A stretch of 57,830 nucleotides of DNA, from positions 1-57,830 of the forward strand of contig JAJYNX010000115.1 of NCBI GenBank assembly GCA_021786095.1, given 5' to 3'. The notes under the pieces were generated by a model that worked only from the letters and a program-made list of their open reading frames with translations, was not told where the DNA came from and did not search any database. Source of the stretch: Actinomycetes bacterium (lineage in GTDB: Bacteria; Actinomycetota; Acidimicrobiia; Acidimicrobiales; RAAP-2). The translations under genes were made by a program, and so were the position numbers. Shown here one piece after another: positions 11,343 to 21,730 of the stretch; the stretch's first letter is position 1, and every line of letters starts with the position of its first letter.

Positions 11343-11557
11343 TGGCGGCGCTCGCGCTCATCGTCGCGTTGGTGGCCCTGGCGATTGCTGCCTTGTCCGT
11401 CCTCGCGGTCTTGACCTGGCGAAACGACCTAGGACGACTTCACGATCTGGCGGAGAGGCTCGATATGGAAACGCGTCTGGAGTACCTCACCACTCAGACG
11501 CTGGGTGCGATGCGCGACGTGGCTCGCCGTCACTTCCGTAGCGAGGATCGGACCTAG
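11342..11557 (+). CDS. small single-pass membrane protein
   Basis: The 71-aa product has one hydrophobic N-terminal segment (about residues 2-26, ALALIVALVALAIAALSVLAV) followed by a charged helical cytoplasmic tail. A GGAGG motif sits about 8 bases before the ATG. A GTG one codon earlier is an alternative. It overlaps the stop of the preceding gene, so the two are coupled. Function is unknown; a membrane-anchored helper of the element is a guess. The 172 bases after it, to the methyltransferase gene, hold no ORF but contain a perfect 7-bp hairpin. Confidence 0.6.
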   Translation: MAALALIVALVALAIAALSVLAVLTWRNDLGRLHDLAERLDMETRLEYLTTQTLGAMRDVARRHFRSEDRT

Positions 11558-11574
11558 TCGTCGCGTTTCCCACA

Positions 11575-11591
11575 ACACCGTCTCACGGTGT
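11575..11591. repeat. short perfect hairpin ACACCGT-CTC-ACGGTGT
   Basis: A 7-bp perfect inverted repeat with a 3-base loop lies 18 bases after the small membrane gene. There is no T-run after it on either strand, so it is either a weak terminator or an operator in front of the methyltransferase gene. A second, looser inverted pair GCCTCT/AGAGGC follows near 11675-11705. Confidence 0.4.
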
Positions 11592-11729
11592 CGAACTCGG
11601 ATGACGCGAGGAGTTCGTCAACGAGGACAACATCTCCGGTGCGAGGGTGCGCGTCGGTAACGAATATCACAGACCGGCCTCTTTAAAACGGGCACCGAGA
11701 GGCGGATAACTAAAGACAGAACGGCGCAC

Positions 11730-12368
11730 TTGGCCGCTCACCTCAACGAAAGGAGGACGCTTATCAATTCGAATCACAGATCGCAGAACTCATCGACCGA
11801 GAAGAAGTACTCGGTCATCCTGGCGGACCCACCCTGGGACGTCCAGCAGAAGGGCGGCTATGGGGCGGAACGTCACTATCCGCTGATGACCATGGAGCGC
11901 ATCAAGGCTCTGCCGGTTGGCGAACTGGCCGCCGAGAACGCGCACCTCTGGCTCTGGGTCACCAACGCCACGCTGCGCGATGGCTACGACGTGATGGAGT
12001 CCTGGGGCTTCACGCCCCGCTCACCCCTCACCTGGATCAAGCCCCGCTTCACCCTCGGCGTCTATCTCCGCAACGCGACCGAGCACCTGATTCTGGGGAC
12101 CCGAGGTAAAGCCCCGGTCAAGTTCAAGAGTCAACCCACCTGGATGTTTGCGCCCTTGCAGGATCACTCGCACAAGCCTGAGGAGCAGTACGCCGTCATC
12201 GAACGAGTCTCGGGCAAGGGACCTCGATTGGAACTCTTTGCCCGGAGGCGCCAGCCCGGCTGGGACGTCTGGGGTAACGAGATTGCCTCCGACATCGACA
12301 TTCCCGGTTTCCCTGTTCCTCAGCGCTCACGTCAGGCCGCTCGTCGGCCGAGGAGGCGAGATGAGTGA
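11730..12368 (+). CDS. MT-A70 family DNA N6-adenine methyltransferase
   Basis: The catalytic DPPW motif (VILADPPWD) is near residue 33, with the MT-A70 elements HLWLWVTNATLRDG near 75 and the C-terminal PRLELFARRRQPGWDVWG. These identify an S-adenosylmethionine-dependent adenine-N6 methyltransferase, often carried by phages and conjugative elements to protect incoming DNA. The start is odd. A strong AAAGGAGG at 11749-11756 is followed by no ATG, GTG or TTG in frame; the codon at the right spacing is ATC at 11763. The TTG at 11730 used here has no good ribosome binding site. The stop overlaps the next gene (ATGA). Confidence 0.88.
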   Translation: MAAHLNERRTLINSNHRSQNSSTEKKYSVILADPPWDVQQKGGYGAERHYPLMTMERIKALPVGELAAENAHLWLWVTNATLRDGYDVMESWGFTPRSPLTWIKPRFTLGVYLRNATEHLILGTRGKAPVKFKSQPTWMFAPLQDHSHKPEEQYAVIERVSGKGPRLELFARRRQPGWDVWGNEIASDIDIPGFPVPQRSRQAARRPRRRDE

Positions 12369-12571
12369 TGCCGAACGACTCGCCGAACTCCCTACTTACT
12401 CGCGCATGGCGTGGAGCACTCGCCCTGTGTGGGATCGCCGTGCTCCTCAACGTGACCGTCACCCTCATCAGTCGAATCTGGGTCGAGCTGGTCGTGGTGG
12501 TAACCGTTATCGCGCTGATCGCCGGAGCCATCGCCGCGCTCATCTCCTGGCGTCGGAGAAGCCAGTGGTGA
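12368..12571 (+). CDS. small two-helix membrane protein
   Basis: These 67 aa contain two hydrophobic stretches (about residues 15-35 and 39-60) and a short basic C-terminus RRRSQW. AGGAGG precedes the ATG, which overlaps the methyltransferase stop as ATGA. No family is recognisable. Small membrane proteins of this size are typical between the modification gene and the coupling ATPase of actinobacterial conjugative elements, so a role at the membrane during transfer is possible but unproven. Confidence 0.6.
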   Translation: MPNDSPNSLLTRAWRGALALCGIAVLLNVTVTLISRIWVELVVVVTVIALIAGAIAALISWRRRSQW

Positions 12572-12598
12572 CAGTCAGCGATCTCATAGGAGGCAGAG

Positions 12599-12790
12599 AT
12601 GGGTAGGCGACGAACGGGTAATCCTCGAGGTCGCCCCACCATTTCCAACGACTTTCACCTCGTCGTGGTGCCTCGAAGGACCACCGACCTACGCAGGCTC
12701 GGCGCAGCTCTCGTGGCGCTGTCACTTCACCGGACGGGTAATCACGAACAAGAAGCCACCGCAAAGGAGAGAATCGATGGGTCGGCGTAA
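12599..12790 (+). CDS. small basic protein upstream of coupling ATPase
   Basis: A 63-aa ORF with a good ribosome binding site (AGGAGGC) before its ATG. The N-terminus GRRRTGNPRGRP is AT-hook-like and basic, suggesting nucleic acid contact. The 3' end overlaps the ATPase start by 14 bases. Similar short proteins with 'RRTTDLRRLGAALVALSL' occur beside transfer ATPases, in my recollection. No function can be given. Confidence 0.55.
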   Translation: MGRRRTGNPRGRPTISNDFHLVVVPRRTTDLRRLGAALVALSLHRTGNHEQEATAKERIDGSA

Positions 12791-14954
12791 GTCCCCGGCC
12801 TGGGTGTGGCAGCAGGTGTGGTGGCCTCAGCCTCTTGATCCAGACCTGGCACTCGAATTCCTAGAGCGAGTCGTGGCTGATCGTTCCCTCGGGGTGGTGG
12901 CCCTCGAGGCCCGTGCGGTAAAGGGACGGGTGAACTACGTCATTGGTTCCCTTGCCGGAAGTTCTCGAACCCTCCGCGAACTGACAACATCGATGATTCC
13001 CGGCTCGCGCGTCAGCGAATTGGACCCCGCGCCAAGGACGTCGGTCGCGGTGTGCGCTCGGCTCAAGATCTCCCACCCCTCTTTGGCGCTCAACACTGAA
13101 CGCGTCACGGCAGTGAGTCGAGCTGTCCTCGCCGGACTCGCCACGGCCTCAGCCAAGGGAGAAGCGGTCGTCCTACAAGTAGTGATTGGCTCCAGGCGTT
13201 CACCTACCTTCGTGCCTGACGACGGACCGGATCCCACCCAACGCTGGTTTGACCTCGTTACTCGGGGCACGCGGCCCGCCAGTACAGACGTTCGACACGC
13301 ACTTCGTCACCGGGCGATGTTCCACTCGGCTCGCGTGACGGTTCGACTCGGCGCTTCAGCGGCCACAGCCGGACGAAACCGGCTCCTACTCACCTCCGTC
13401 TTAGGCGGTCTACGAGTCGCGCAGTCCTCCGGAGTGCGGATCACGGTGCAAAAGGAAATGCCAAACCGCCTCGCCTGGGCGTCGATTCCCTGGCGCTGGC
13501 CGCTGCTACTGGCCACGAAGGAGCTCGTCGAACTAGTGGGCTGGCCGCTGGATAAGGCGGGAACGTCGCCGCTCCCGGGTCATCCGCCGATTCATCCGAA
13601 AGTGCTGGCACCGAGCGTTTCACTAATTCCGAGTACGCAGCCCTTCGCCGAGACCACCGCTCCGGGTGCGGAGGTTCAGGTCGCCATCGGGGCGCGCGAC
13701 TCCCTTCAACACTCCTGGCTGCTGGGCCCGACGGCCTCGGGTAAGTCGACCGCCATGTTGGCCATGATCCTCGATGCTGTGCGCAGCGAACGAGGAGTCC
13801 TCGTTATTGACCCTAAGAGCGATCTCGTCAACGACGTGCTGGCCCGGATTCCGCAGGACCGAGTTGATGACGTCGTCGTAATCGACCCGACCGATCCGCG
13901 TCCGGTCGGCATTAATCCACTCCGGGGCAGCTTGCGCGACACGTCGCTGAGGGCTGACTCGATCCTGGCGGTCTTCAAGCAACTAAGTGGAGATGCCTGG
14001 GGACCGCGCACTGAGGACGTCCTCATGAGCGCCCTGCTCACCCTGGCGCACCATCCGGGGGCCACGCTGCCGATGCTGCCCGCGCTGCTCACCGACGAAC
14101 GGTTTCGGCGTTCTTTGACCCGAAATCTCACGGACCAGGTGGGACTTGGCAGCTTCTGGGCGAGCTACGAGGCCATGAGTCCTCAGATGAGGGCCCAAGT
14201 GATCGCGCCGACGCTGACGAGGCTTCGCCAGTTTCTTCTACGTCCGCAGCTTCGGGCCGTACTCGGCCAGTCCGAGCCCGGATTTGATCTCATCGACCTC
14301 TTTACAAAGCGGCGGATCGTCCTGGTCTCTCTCAACCGTGGCCAGATCGGCGCGGAGGGAACCCGATTGTTGGGCTCCTTGATCGTCGGTCAGCTCTGGC
14401 CCCTGGTCCTCGCCCGAGCGGGGCTACCGCCCGAGCGGCGACGAATCGTCAACGTCTACATCGACGAGGTCCAGGACTACCTGGCCCTACCGACCGATCT
14501 CGAGGACGCCCTCAGTCAGGCCCGTAGCCTCGGGGTCGGGTTCACGATGGCGCACCAGTATCGACGCCAGCTTCCACCCGGACTGCGCTCGGCGGTCGAC
14601 ACCAATGCACGCAACAAGGTGGTCTTCGGGCTCAACGCCGAGGACGCCGCCGAGGTAGCCAAGCAGGCCCCACAACTTGAGGCGCAAGACTTCCTCTACC
14701 TCCCTCGCTTTGCGGTCTACGCGAACCTGATTCAAGACGGATCGGCGACGGGGTGGTTCTCCGCGCGGACACTTCCTCCGGAGGCACCGGTGCGAGAACC
14801 GATTGCCCTGAGGGCCCGTTCCGCCAGTCTCTATGGGCGTGACGCTTCCGTCGTGGAAGACGAACTGCGGACTCACCACACGCAGCGCACGAAGGAGCAT
14901 CGCGTCGACGACGGCCCGATTGGCCGACGACGGGCGAGTGGAGGGTCACCATGA
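12777..14954 (+). CDS. TraD/VirD4-like conjugative coupling ATPase
   Basis: A 725-aa P-loop ATPase of the HerA/FtsK/TraD group, expected to pump or hand over DNA during element transfer. Walker A GPTASGKST is near residue 317 and Walker B VNVYIDEVQDY near 560, with the TraM-recognition-like region QARSLGVGFTMAHQYRRQL just after. About 280 N-terminal residues carry no motif I know. There is no clear N-terminal membrane helix, unlike classical TraD, so the small membrane proteins upstream may anchor it. AAAGGAGAG precedes the ATG. Its stop overlaps the following 53-aa ORF. Confidence 0.88.
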   Translation: MGRRKSPAWVWQQVWWPQPLDPDLALEFLERVVADRSLGVVALEARAVKGRVNYVIGSLAGSSRTLRELTTSMIPGSRVSELDPAPRTSVAVCARLKISHPSLALNTERVTAVSRAVLAGLATASAKGEAVVLQVVIGSRRSPTFVPDDGPDPTQRWFDLVTRGTRPASTDVRHALRHRAMFHSARVTVRLGASAATAGRNRLLLTSVLGGLRVAQSSGVRITVQKEMPNRLAWASIPWRWPLLLATKELVELVGWPLDKAGTSPLPGHPPIHPKVLAPSVSLIPSTQPFAETTAPGAEVQVAIGARDSLQHSWLLGPTASGKSTAMLAMILDAVRSERGVLVIDPKSDLVNDVLARIPQDRVDDVVVIDPTDPRPVGINPLRGSLRDTSLRADSILAVFKQLSGDAWGPRTEDVLMSALLTLAHHPGATLPMLPALLTDERFRRSLTRNLTDQVGLGSFWASYEAMSPQMRAQVIAPTLTRLRQFLLRPQLRAVLGQSEPGFDLIDLFTKRRIVLVSLNRGQIGAEGTRLLGSLIVGQLWPLVLARAGLPPERRRIVNVYIDEVQDYLALPTDLEDALSQARSLGVGFTMAHQYRRQLPPGLRSAVDTNARNKVVFGLNAEDAAEVAKQAPQLEAQDFLYLPRFAVYANLIQDGSATGWFSARTLPPEAPVREPIALRARSASLYGRDASVVEDELRTHHTQRTKEHRVDDGPIGRRRASGGSP

Positions 14955-15112
14955 ACCCCCATCAGATCGCTCGTCAGGTCGCGACGTCGAAAACCGCCCG
15001 TAAGGCCCGAGTTCACGCCGAAAGGTCGCCAAGAGTGGACGAGACTCCGCTGACTGGTCAGCTGCTCTGTCTCCTGGTCAGTGAGGTCACCCCCTACGGA
15101 GGTCGGCCATGA
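14951..15112 (+). CDS. 53-aa ORF bridging two transfer genes
   Basis: A short ORF begins at ATG 14951, overlapping the coupling-ATPase stop as ATGA, and ends in a TGA that overlaps the next ATG in the same way. GGAGGG lies 5-6 bases before its start. The product begins MNPHQIARQV and is basic in its first half. The double coupling and ribosome binding site argue that it is translated. It has no recognisable domain. It is short enough to be missed by length-filtered gene calling. Confidence 0.6.
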   Translation: MNPHQIARQVATSKTARKARVHAERSPRVDETPLTGQLLCLLVSEVTPYGGRP

Positions 15113-15939
15113 AGGCGCGAGTTATCGGAGAGCTGGAACACCTGCTGAGTGACCGAGACTGGCTCATTCTCAGTTCCGTACAGGGATTCAGGTTTCTCTC
15201 GACTCGCCAGATCGCTCGTCAACACTTCGGACACGAGCCCGGACCTGCTCGAATTCCACGCAACGCCAATCAGACTCTGTCGCGCCTTCGAGACCTCGGA
15301 CTGCTCTCGAACCTTGAGAGGCGAATTGGCGGCGTCCGAGCTGGGTCAGCGGGATTCGTCTGGCATCTCACCGAACTTGGTGATCGGGCCCTTCACACTC
15401 ACCTGGGACGGGAACGCGACTCACGGATGCGGCCCTACGAACCCAGTACGTCGTTTCTGGACCACACGTTGGCGATCGCTGAAGTGGTGATCACCTTGCA
15501 GGAGATCTCGCGGAACGCCCACGTCACCCTTTCACACCTTCAATTGGAGCCGGAGTGCTGGCGGAGCTACCTGGGCCCCAGCGGTGAGACGCGGACACTG
15601 AAGCCCGATGTGGCCGTGGTCACCGAGTCATCGGGCTTCGAGGACCACTGGTTCATCGAGGTGGACCGGGCGACGGAGCCTCCTAATCGCGTCGTCATGA
15701 AGTGCCTCCAGTACCAGGAATACCGAGTCACCGGGCACGAACAGGCCCGTGTCGGCCTTTTTCCCGCCGTCGTGTGGACGGTACCGAACGAGCGGCGACG
15801 GAATCAGCTGACGGGGAGACTTCACAATGAATCCGCCATTGACCCACGGCTGTTCTCGGTCGTCACGACCCCAGAAATCCAGGAGCTGGTCGAAAGTGGC
15901 GCGGCTCAGTTTCAGCGCCGTCGGGGAGACGCGACATGA
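15109..15939 (+). CDS. replication-relaxation family protein
   Basis: The 276 aa match the replication-relaxation family of actinobacterial plasmids and integrative elements. An N-terminal winged-helix region (DWLILSSVQGFRFLSTRQIARQHFG) is followed by RLRDLGLLSNLERRIGG, HLTELGDRAL and a C-terminal nuclease-like core with LKPDVAVV and WFIEVDRATE, a D...E-x-D arrangement. The family is thought to start replication or mobilisation, and this element shows no other relaxase candidate. GGAGG precedes the ATG. Coupling to both neighbours suggests one transcript from 11.7 to 17.8 kb. Confidence 0.85.
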   Translation: MKARVIGELEHLLSDRDWLILSSVQGFRFLSTRQIARQHFGHEPGPARIPRNANQTLSRLRDLGLLSNLERRIGGVRAGSAGFVWHLTELGDRALHTHLGRERDSRMRPYEPSTSFLDHTLAIAEVVITLQEISRNAHVTLSHLQLEPECWRSYLGPSGETRTLKPDVAVVTESSGFEDHWFIEVDRATEPPNRVVMKCLQYQEYRVTGHEQARVGLFPAVVWTVPNERRRNQLTGRLHNESAIDPRLFSVVTTPEIQELVESGAAQFQRRRGDAT

Positions 15940-16052
15940 GTGCCCGACAATTGAGGAAACCCGGTTCCCCCAGCCCGAATCCACTGATCAGACTGGACAT
16001 TTCTGACGATCAGAGCGTAAATGAAAGCAACGTAAGTGAAGGAGACGTTGCG

Positions 16053-17804
16053 ATGAGCCCAGCCATAGAGAGTCCCGTTGCCGATCCAGTTGAGGCATTC
16101 GCCAGCGCCCTCACCCCCAAAGTGGCGGTGAGCTACCTGCGGGTGTCCACGCGCGATCAGGCCCGGCGCGGCGGTGGCGACGACGAAGGCTTCTCAATAC
16201 CGGCCCAGCGCGATGCCAATCGTCGAAAGGCCGCCAGCATGGGCGCGATGATCATCAAGGAATTCGTTGACCGTGGAGCCTCAGCGCGCTCCGCCAATCG
16301 CCCAGAGCTGCAGCGCATGCTCGAGTACCTCGAAGATCACGACGTCGACTACGTCATCGTGCACAAGATCGACCGACTGGCCCGCAATCGGGCCGACGAC
16401 GTCGAGATCATGAAGTCCCTGGAGTCCTCTGACGTACGGCTGGTGTCTACAACCGAGTCGATTGACCAGACGCCCTCGGGCATCCTCCTTCACGGGATCA
16501 TGTCGAGCATCGCCGAGTTCTACTCGCGCAACCTCGCGGCAGAGGTAGCCAAAGGAATGTCGCAGAAGGTTCGATCCGGCGGCACGGTGGGTCGAGCGCC
16601 TCTGGGATACCGCAATCACCGCACCGTCGATCCAGAAGGCCGAGAGATGCGCACCGTCATTGTCGACGTCGAGCGAGGACCGCTCGTTCGGGAGGCCTTC
16701 ACCTTGTACGCGAGTGGCGACTGGACGGTCGCCTCGCTAACTGATCACCTCGCCGGTCGCGGCTTGACGACGGCACCGTCTCCGAGGTTGCCCTCTAAAC
16801 CCGTTACCGAGGGACACCTGCACAAAATCCTGATCAACCCCTACTACAAAGGGCTGACCAAGTACCAGGGCGTTCACTATCCGGGCCGACACGAGGCACT
16901 CGTTGACGAGATCACCTGGCAGCGAGTACAAGACGTCCTCGCCACGCACCTCAACGGTGAGAGGACCCGGAAGCACCCTCACTTCCTCAAGAGCACTGTC
17001 TACTGCGGTCAGTGCGGGGAGCGGCTGATGGTCCAGAACTCGAAGTCCAAGACCGGCACCGTCTATCCCTACTTCTATTGCACCGGACGGCACGCCAAGC
17101 GCACGAAGTGCACCCAACGTTCCGTTCTCATCTTCGAAGTCGAGAAGAAGATCGAGGACCACTACCGACGCATCCAGCTCGATCCCACGCTGCGGGCAGG
17201 TATCGAGGCGCTCGTTCGAGAGGAATTCCAGCTCGCTCAGTCTCGGATGGAGGCAGTCAGAGCTGACCTGAAGCGTGAGAAGGACAAGTTCGAACGCCAG
17301 CGCGAGAAGCTCATGGAGGCGCACTACGCCGGGGCCATACCCGTTGATCTCCTCGGTCGCGAACAAGAGCGGATCAGTAGGTCGCTGCGCGAGATCGAGA
17401 CGCGGATGGCGGCCACGTCGACCGAGTTCGAGACGATTGAGCGGAACCTGGGACGGGCGCTTGATCTCGCCGGAGACTGCGGAGCAGCGTACGAACAAGC
17501 GCCGGATCACATCAAGCGGATGTTCAATCAGGCGTTCTTTGAGAAGATCTTCGTGATTCAGATTGACGAGGGTCTGGCCGACGTGAGGGTCGACGCTCAG
17601 CTGAGAGAGCCGTTCGATGTGCTTCTGGGCCCCGAACTACGGACGGCGAGTCGGGCGATCACGCCAGTTCCAGGAACGAAGGAGCCCGCTGGCACCACCG
17701 CCAACGGGCTTCCATCCACCACTTCCCGGACACCTCTTCAGGTGCAGGGTTTGAGTAACGCACTAATGGTGGAGGTAAGGGGATTCGAACCCCTGACCTC
17801 TTGA
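16053..17804 (+). CDS. large serine recombinase (element integrase)
   Basis: This is a resolvase/invertase-type site-specific recombinase. With the ATG at 16053 the nucleophile is Ser32 in YLRVST, followed by IPAQR, the DYVIVHKIDRLARN segment, the recombinase domain (GYRNHRTVDPEGREM...), a zinc ribbon YCGQCGERL...YFYC...KC near residue 315-355, and a coiled coil. GAAGGAG lies 8 bases upstream, so I prefer this start over ATG 15936, which overlaps the previous stop and adds 39 unmatched residues. The frame runs into tRNA-Ala on the other strand, and its last residues (FEPLTS) are reverse-read tRNA sequence. It presumably integrates the element here. Confidence 0.93.
   Translation: MSPAIESPVADPVEAFASALTPKVAVSYLRVSTRDQARRGGGDDEGFSIPAQRDANRRKAASMGAMIIKEFVDRGASARSANRPELQRMLEYLEDHDVDYVIVHKIDRLARNRADDVEIMKSLESSDVRLVSTTESIDQTPSGILLHGIMSSIAEFYSRNLAAEVAKGMSQKVRSGGTVGRAPLGYRNHRTVDPEGREMRTVIVDVERGPLVREAFTLYASGDWTVASLTDHLAGRGLTTAPSPRLPSKPVTEGHLHKILINPYYKGLTKYQGVHYPGRHEALVDEITWQRVQDVLATHLNGERTRKHPHFLKSTVYCGQCGERLMVQNSKSKTGTVYPYFYCTGRHAKRTKCTQRSVLIFEVEKKIEDHYRRIQLDPTLRAGIEALVREEFQLAQSRMEAVRADLKREKDKFERQREKLMEAHYAGAIPVDLLGREQERISRSLREIETRMAATSTEFETIERNLGRALDLAGDCGAAYEQAPDHIKRMFNQAFFEKIFVIQIDEGLADVRVDAQLREPFDVLLGPELRTASRAITPVPGTKEPAGTTANGLPSTTSRTPLQVQGLSNALMVEVRGFEPLTS
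17681..17712 (-). terminator. stem-loop downstream of tRNA-Ala
   Basis: GCCCGCTGGC and GCCAACGGGC (one mismatch) flank a 6-base loop, with two or three further outer pairs. On the minus strand it lies about 55 bases after the tRNA-Ala 3' end and is followed by the T-rich TTCGTTCC, so it best fits a tRNA terminator. It is also inside the 3' end of the recombinase frame. Confidence 0.5.
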
Positions 17805-17842
17805 CTGCCAGTCAAGCGCTCTACCAACTGAGCTATACCCCC
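17767..17842 (-). tRNA. tRNA-Ala (GGC anticodon)
   Basis: The minus strand folds as a full cloverleaf: acceptor GGGGGTA/TACCTCC, D-arm TAGCTCAGTTGGTAGAGC, anticodon loop CTGGCAG with GGC, T-arm with GGTTCGAATCC, and an encoded CCA. The 3' end faces the mobile element, and the recombinase frame ends inside the gene. The tRNA remains intact, as expected when an element integrates at a 3' end and restores it. A TAACAT -10 box lies upstream. Confidence 0.97.
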
Positions 17843-17855
17843 GGAAAACCTCTCG

Positions 17856-17861
17856 ATGTTA
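17856..17861 (-). promoter_or_regulatory. -10 box of tRNA-Ala
   Basis: TAACAT on the minus strand, 13 bases before the mature tRNA 5' end, matches the TANNNT -10 pattern seen across this window. No clear -35 is seen. Confidence 0.45.
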
Positions 17862-18575
17862 GCAGTTGCGTCCGCCTCCCACGGCGCGATCACGGAGGAT
17901 GAGGTCCGCGAGTTGCGCCGGGTGCGAGAGGAAGGGGGAGTGCCCGCTTTCGATCGACACGACTTCGTTCGTGCGCCGAGCCATTGCCGCCTGCAGCGCG
18001 GGGTCTACGGCCTCGTCGTCGCGGCACAGTACGTAGCGCGAGTACACGTCCACGGCGGCGGCGGCGCGGTGGCTGCGAAAGCTCGCGATCGTCTGCGTGC
18101 TCAGGTGCGAGACGGCCCACGATCGCACGTCCGGGGTGCAGTCGTGGTAAAGGGCTCGCCCGGCCCCGGCCGGATCGAGCTCGATGTGCCCATCGACGAC
18201 TCGCATCGATTCGTCGAGGAGGGTCCGCTGCGGACTCTCGCGTGACACGTCGGTCGCACTCTGCCCAGGCAGCGGGACGAGCGCCGCCACGTAGACCACT
18301 TGGGCGAGGTTGTCGAGCGCCGGCGCGGCCTCCGTGACGACGACGCCTCCGTAACTGTGGCCCACCAGGATCACCGGACCATCGAGCGCGGCCGCGGTCA
18401 CGACGGCGTCACGGTCGCGGGCGAGGTCGGCCGTCGGATCCTTGGGACTATGCGAACTCGGCAGGTCGGGGGCGCGCCACGCGACACCGTCACGGTCCAA
18501 GACGGCGACCAGGTCGCGCCAGCACCACGCCCCGTGCCAGGCTCCGTGTACCAGGATGACGGTGGGTGGGCTCAC
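17859..18575 (-). CDS. alpha/beta hydrolase family protein
   Basis: The 238-aa protein has the oxyanion HGAW motif near residue 11, the nucleophile elbow GHSYGG near 78 and the catalytic His in ESGHSPF near 217. These define a small soluble alpha/beta hydrolase (esterase-like); the substrate is unknown. The GTG start at 18575 has GAGGAGG six bases upstream, so this gene uses a leader, unlike its divergent neighbour leuS. It is the first chromosomal gene beyond the element. Confidence 0.85.
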   Translation of the reverse strand: MSPPTVILVHGAWHGAWCWRDLVAVLDRDGVAWRAPDLPSSHSPKDPTADLARDRDAVVTAAALDGPVILVGHSYGGVVVTEAAPALDNLAQVVYVAALVPLPGQSATDVSRESPQRTLLDESMRVVDGHIELDPAGAGRALYHDCTPDVRSWAVSHLSTQTIASFRSHRAAAAVDVYSRYVLCRDDEAVDPALQAAMARRTNEVVSIESGHSPFLSHPAQLADLILRDRAVGGGRNC

Positions 18576-18635
18576 GTCGGCCTCCTCGCGCCTCGTCGTA
18601 GTCGCGACGTAAACGTCACGACGGTATCCAAAACC

Positions 18636-18641
18636 TAGACT
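18636..18641 (+). promoter_or_regulatory. leaderless-type -10 box of leuS
   Basis: TAGACT lies exactly 6 bases before the leuS ATG, and no ribosome binding site is present. Transcription should begin at or next to the start codon. Confidence 0.6.
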
Positions 18642-18647
18642 GTCGCA

Positions 18648-21112
<2,465 letters not shown>

Positions 21113-21113
<1 letters not shown>

Positions 21114-21691
21114 TGGGCACGCGTGGAGCCAGCGCCGGGCGCGTGTCGATCGAGCCGCCACGCTTCGATCGGCCCGAGGTCGAGGTGCGCGCGTCGACGC
21201 GGCGTACCAAGACGGGGGCCGCGCACTGGTCGGGGAGCCGCATCGTGGTGCAGATCCCGGCGCGTCTGCGCGGGCGCGAGCGACGGGCCTTCGTCGACGA
21301 GCTGGTGGAGAGGCTGGTCGCCCAACGACCCCAGCACGCGGCGGGCGACGGAGCGCTCGAGGAGCGCGCTCGGGTTCTGGCCGAGCTGTACAACGACGGC
21401 GTGGTGCCCGCGTCAGTGCGCTGGGTCACCAATCAGCGCACGCGGTGGGCGTCGTGCTCGCCCTCGACGCGCGAGATCCGCGTGTCCAGCCGACTTCGCC
21501 AGTGCCCGGAGTGGGTGATCGACGCGGTGCTCGTCCACGAGTTGGCGCACCTCCACGAGGCCGACCACTCGGTGGCGTTCTACGAGATTGCCCGACGCCA
21601 TCCGCGCCAGTACGAGTGCGGGCTGTTCCTCGAGGGGTACGCGCTGGGGCTTGGACTGCGCATCGAGGAGACCGACGTCGACGCGCGGTAG
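21113..21691 (+). CDS. YgjP-like zinc metallopeptidase domain protein
   Basis: The 192 aa contain the zinc-binding HELAHLHEADHS near residue 142-153 and the preceding WASCSPSTREIRVSSRL strand, which together mark the YgjP/DUF45 (SprT-related) family of probable metallopeptidases. A YGL-like substrate region precedes them. The ATG overlaps the leuS stop, so it is cotranslated with leuS. The N-terminal 40 residues are unremarkable. Its biological substrate is unknown. A strong hairpin terminator follows 11 bases after the stop. Confidence 0.85.
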
Positions 21692-21702
21692 TCGCGCCGA
21701 CC

Positions 21703-21730
21703 GCACAGGGCGCCGTCAGGCGCCCTGTGC
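21703..21730. terminator. convergent terminator, 12-bp perfect stem
   Basis: GCACAGGGCGCC and GGCGCCCTGTGC pair perfectly around a GTCA tetraloop. The hairpin lies between the convergent leuS-ygjP unit and the ChrB-like gene. The stop codon of the ChrB-like gene is inside the hairpin, and there is no long T-tract on either side. Confidence 0.7.

Noticed and set aside
17766-17804. FEPLTS-like end of the recombinase as a real protein tail
   Set aside because: This string is the reverse reading of the tRNA T-arm and anticodon arm, not evolved sequence.
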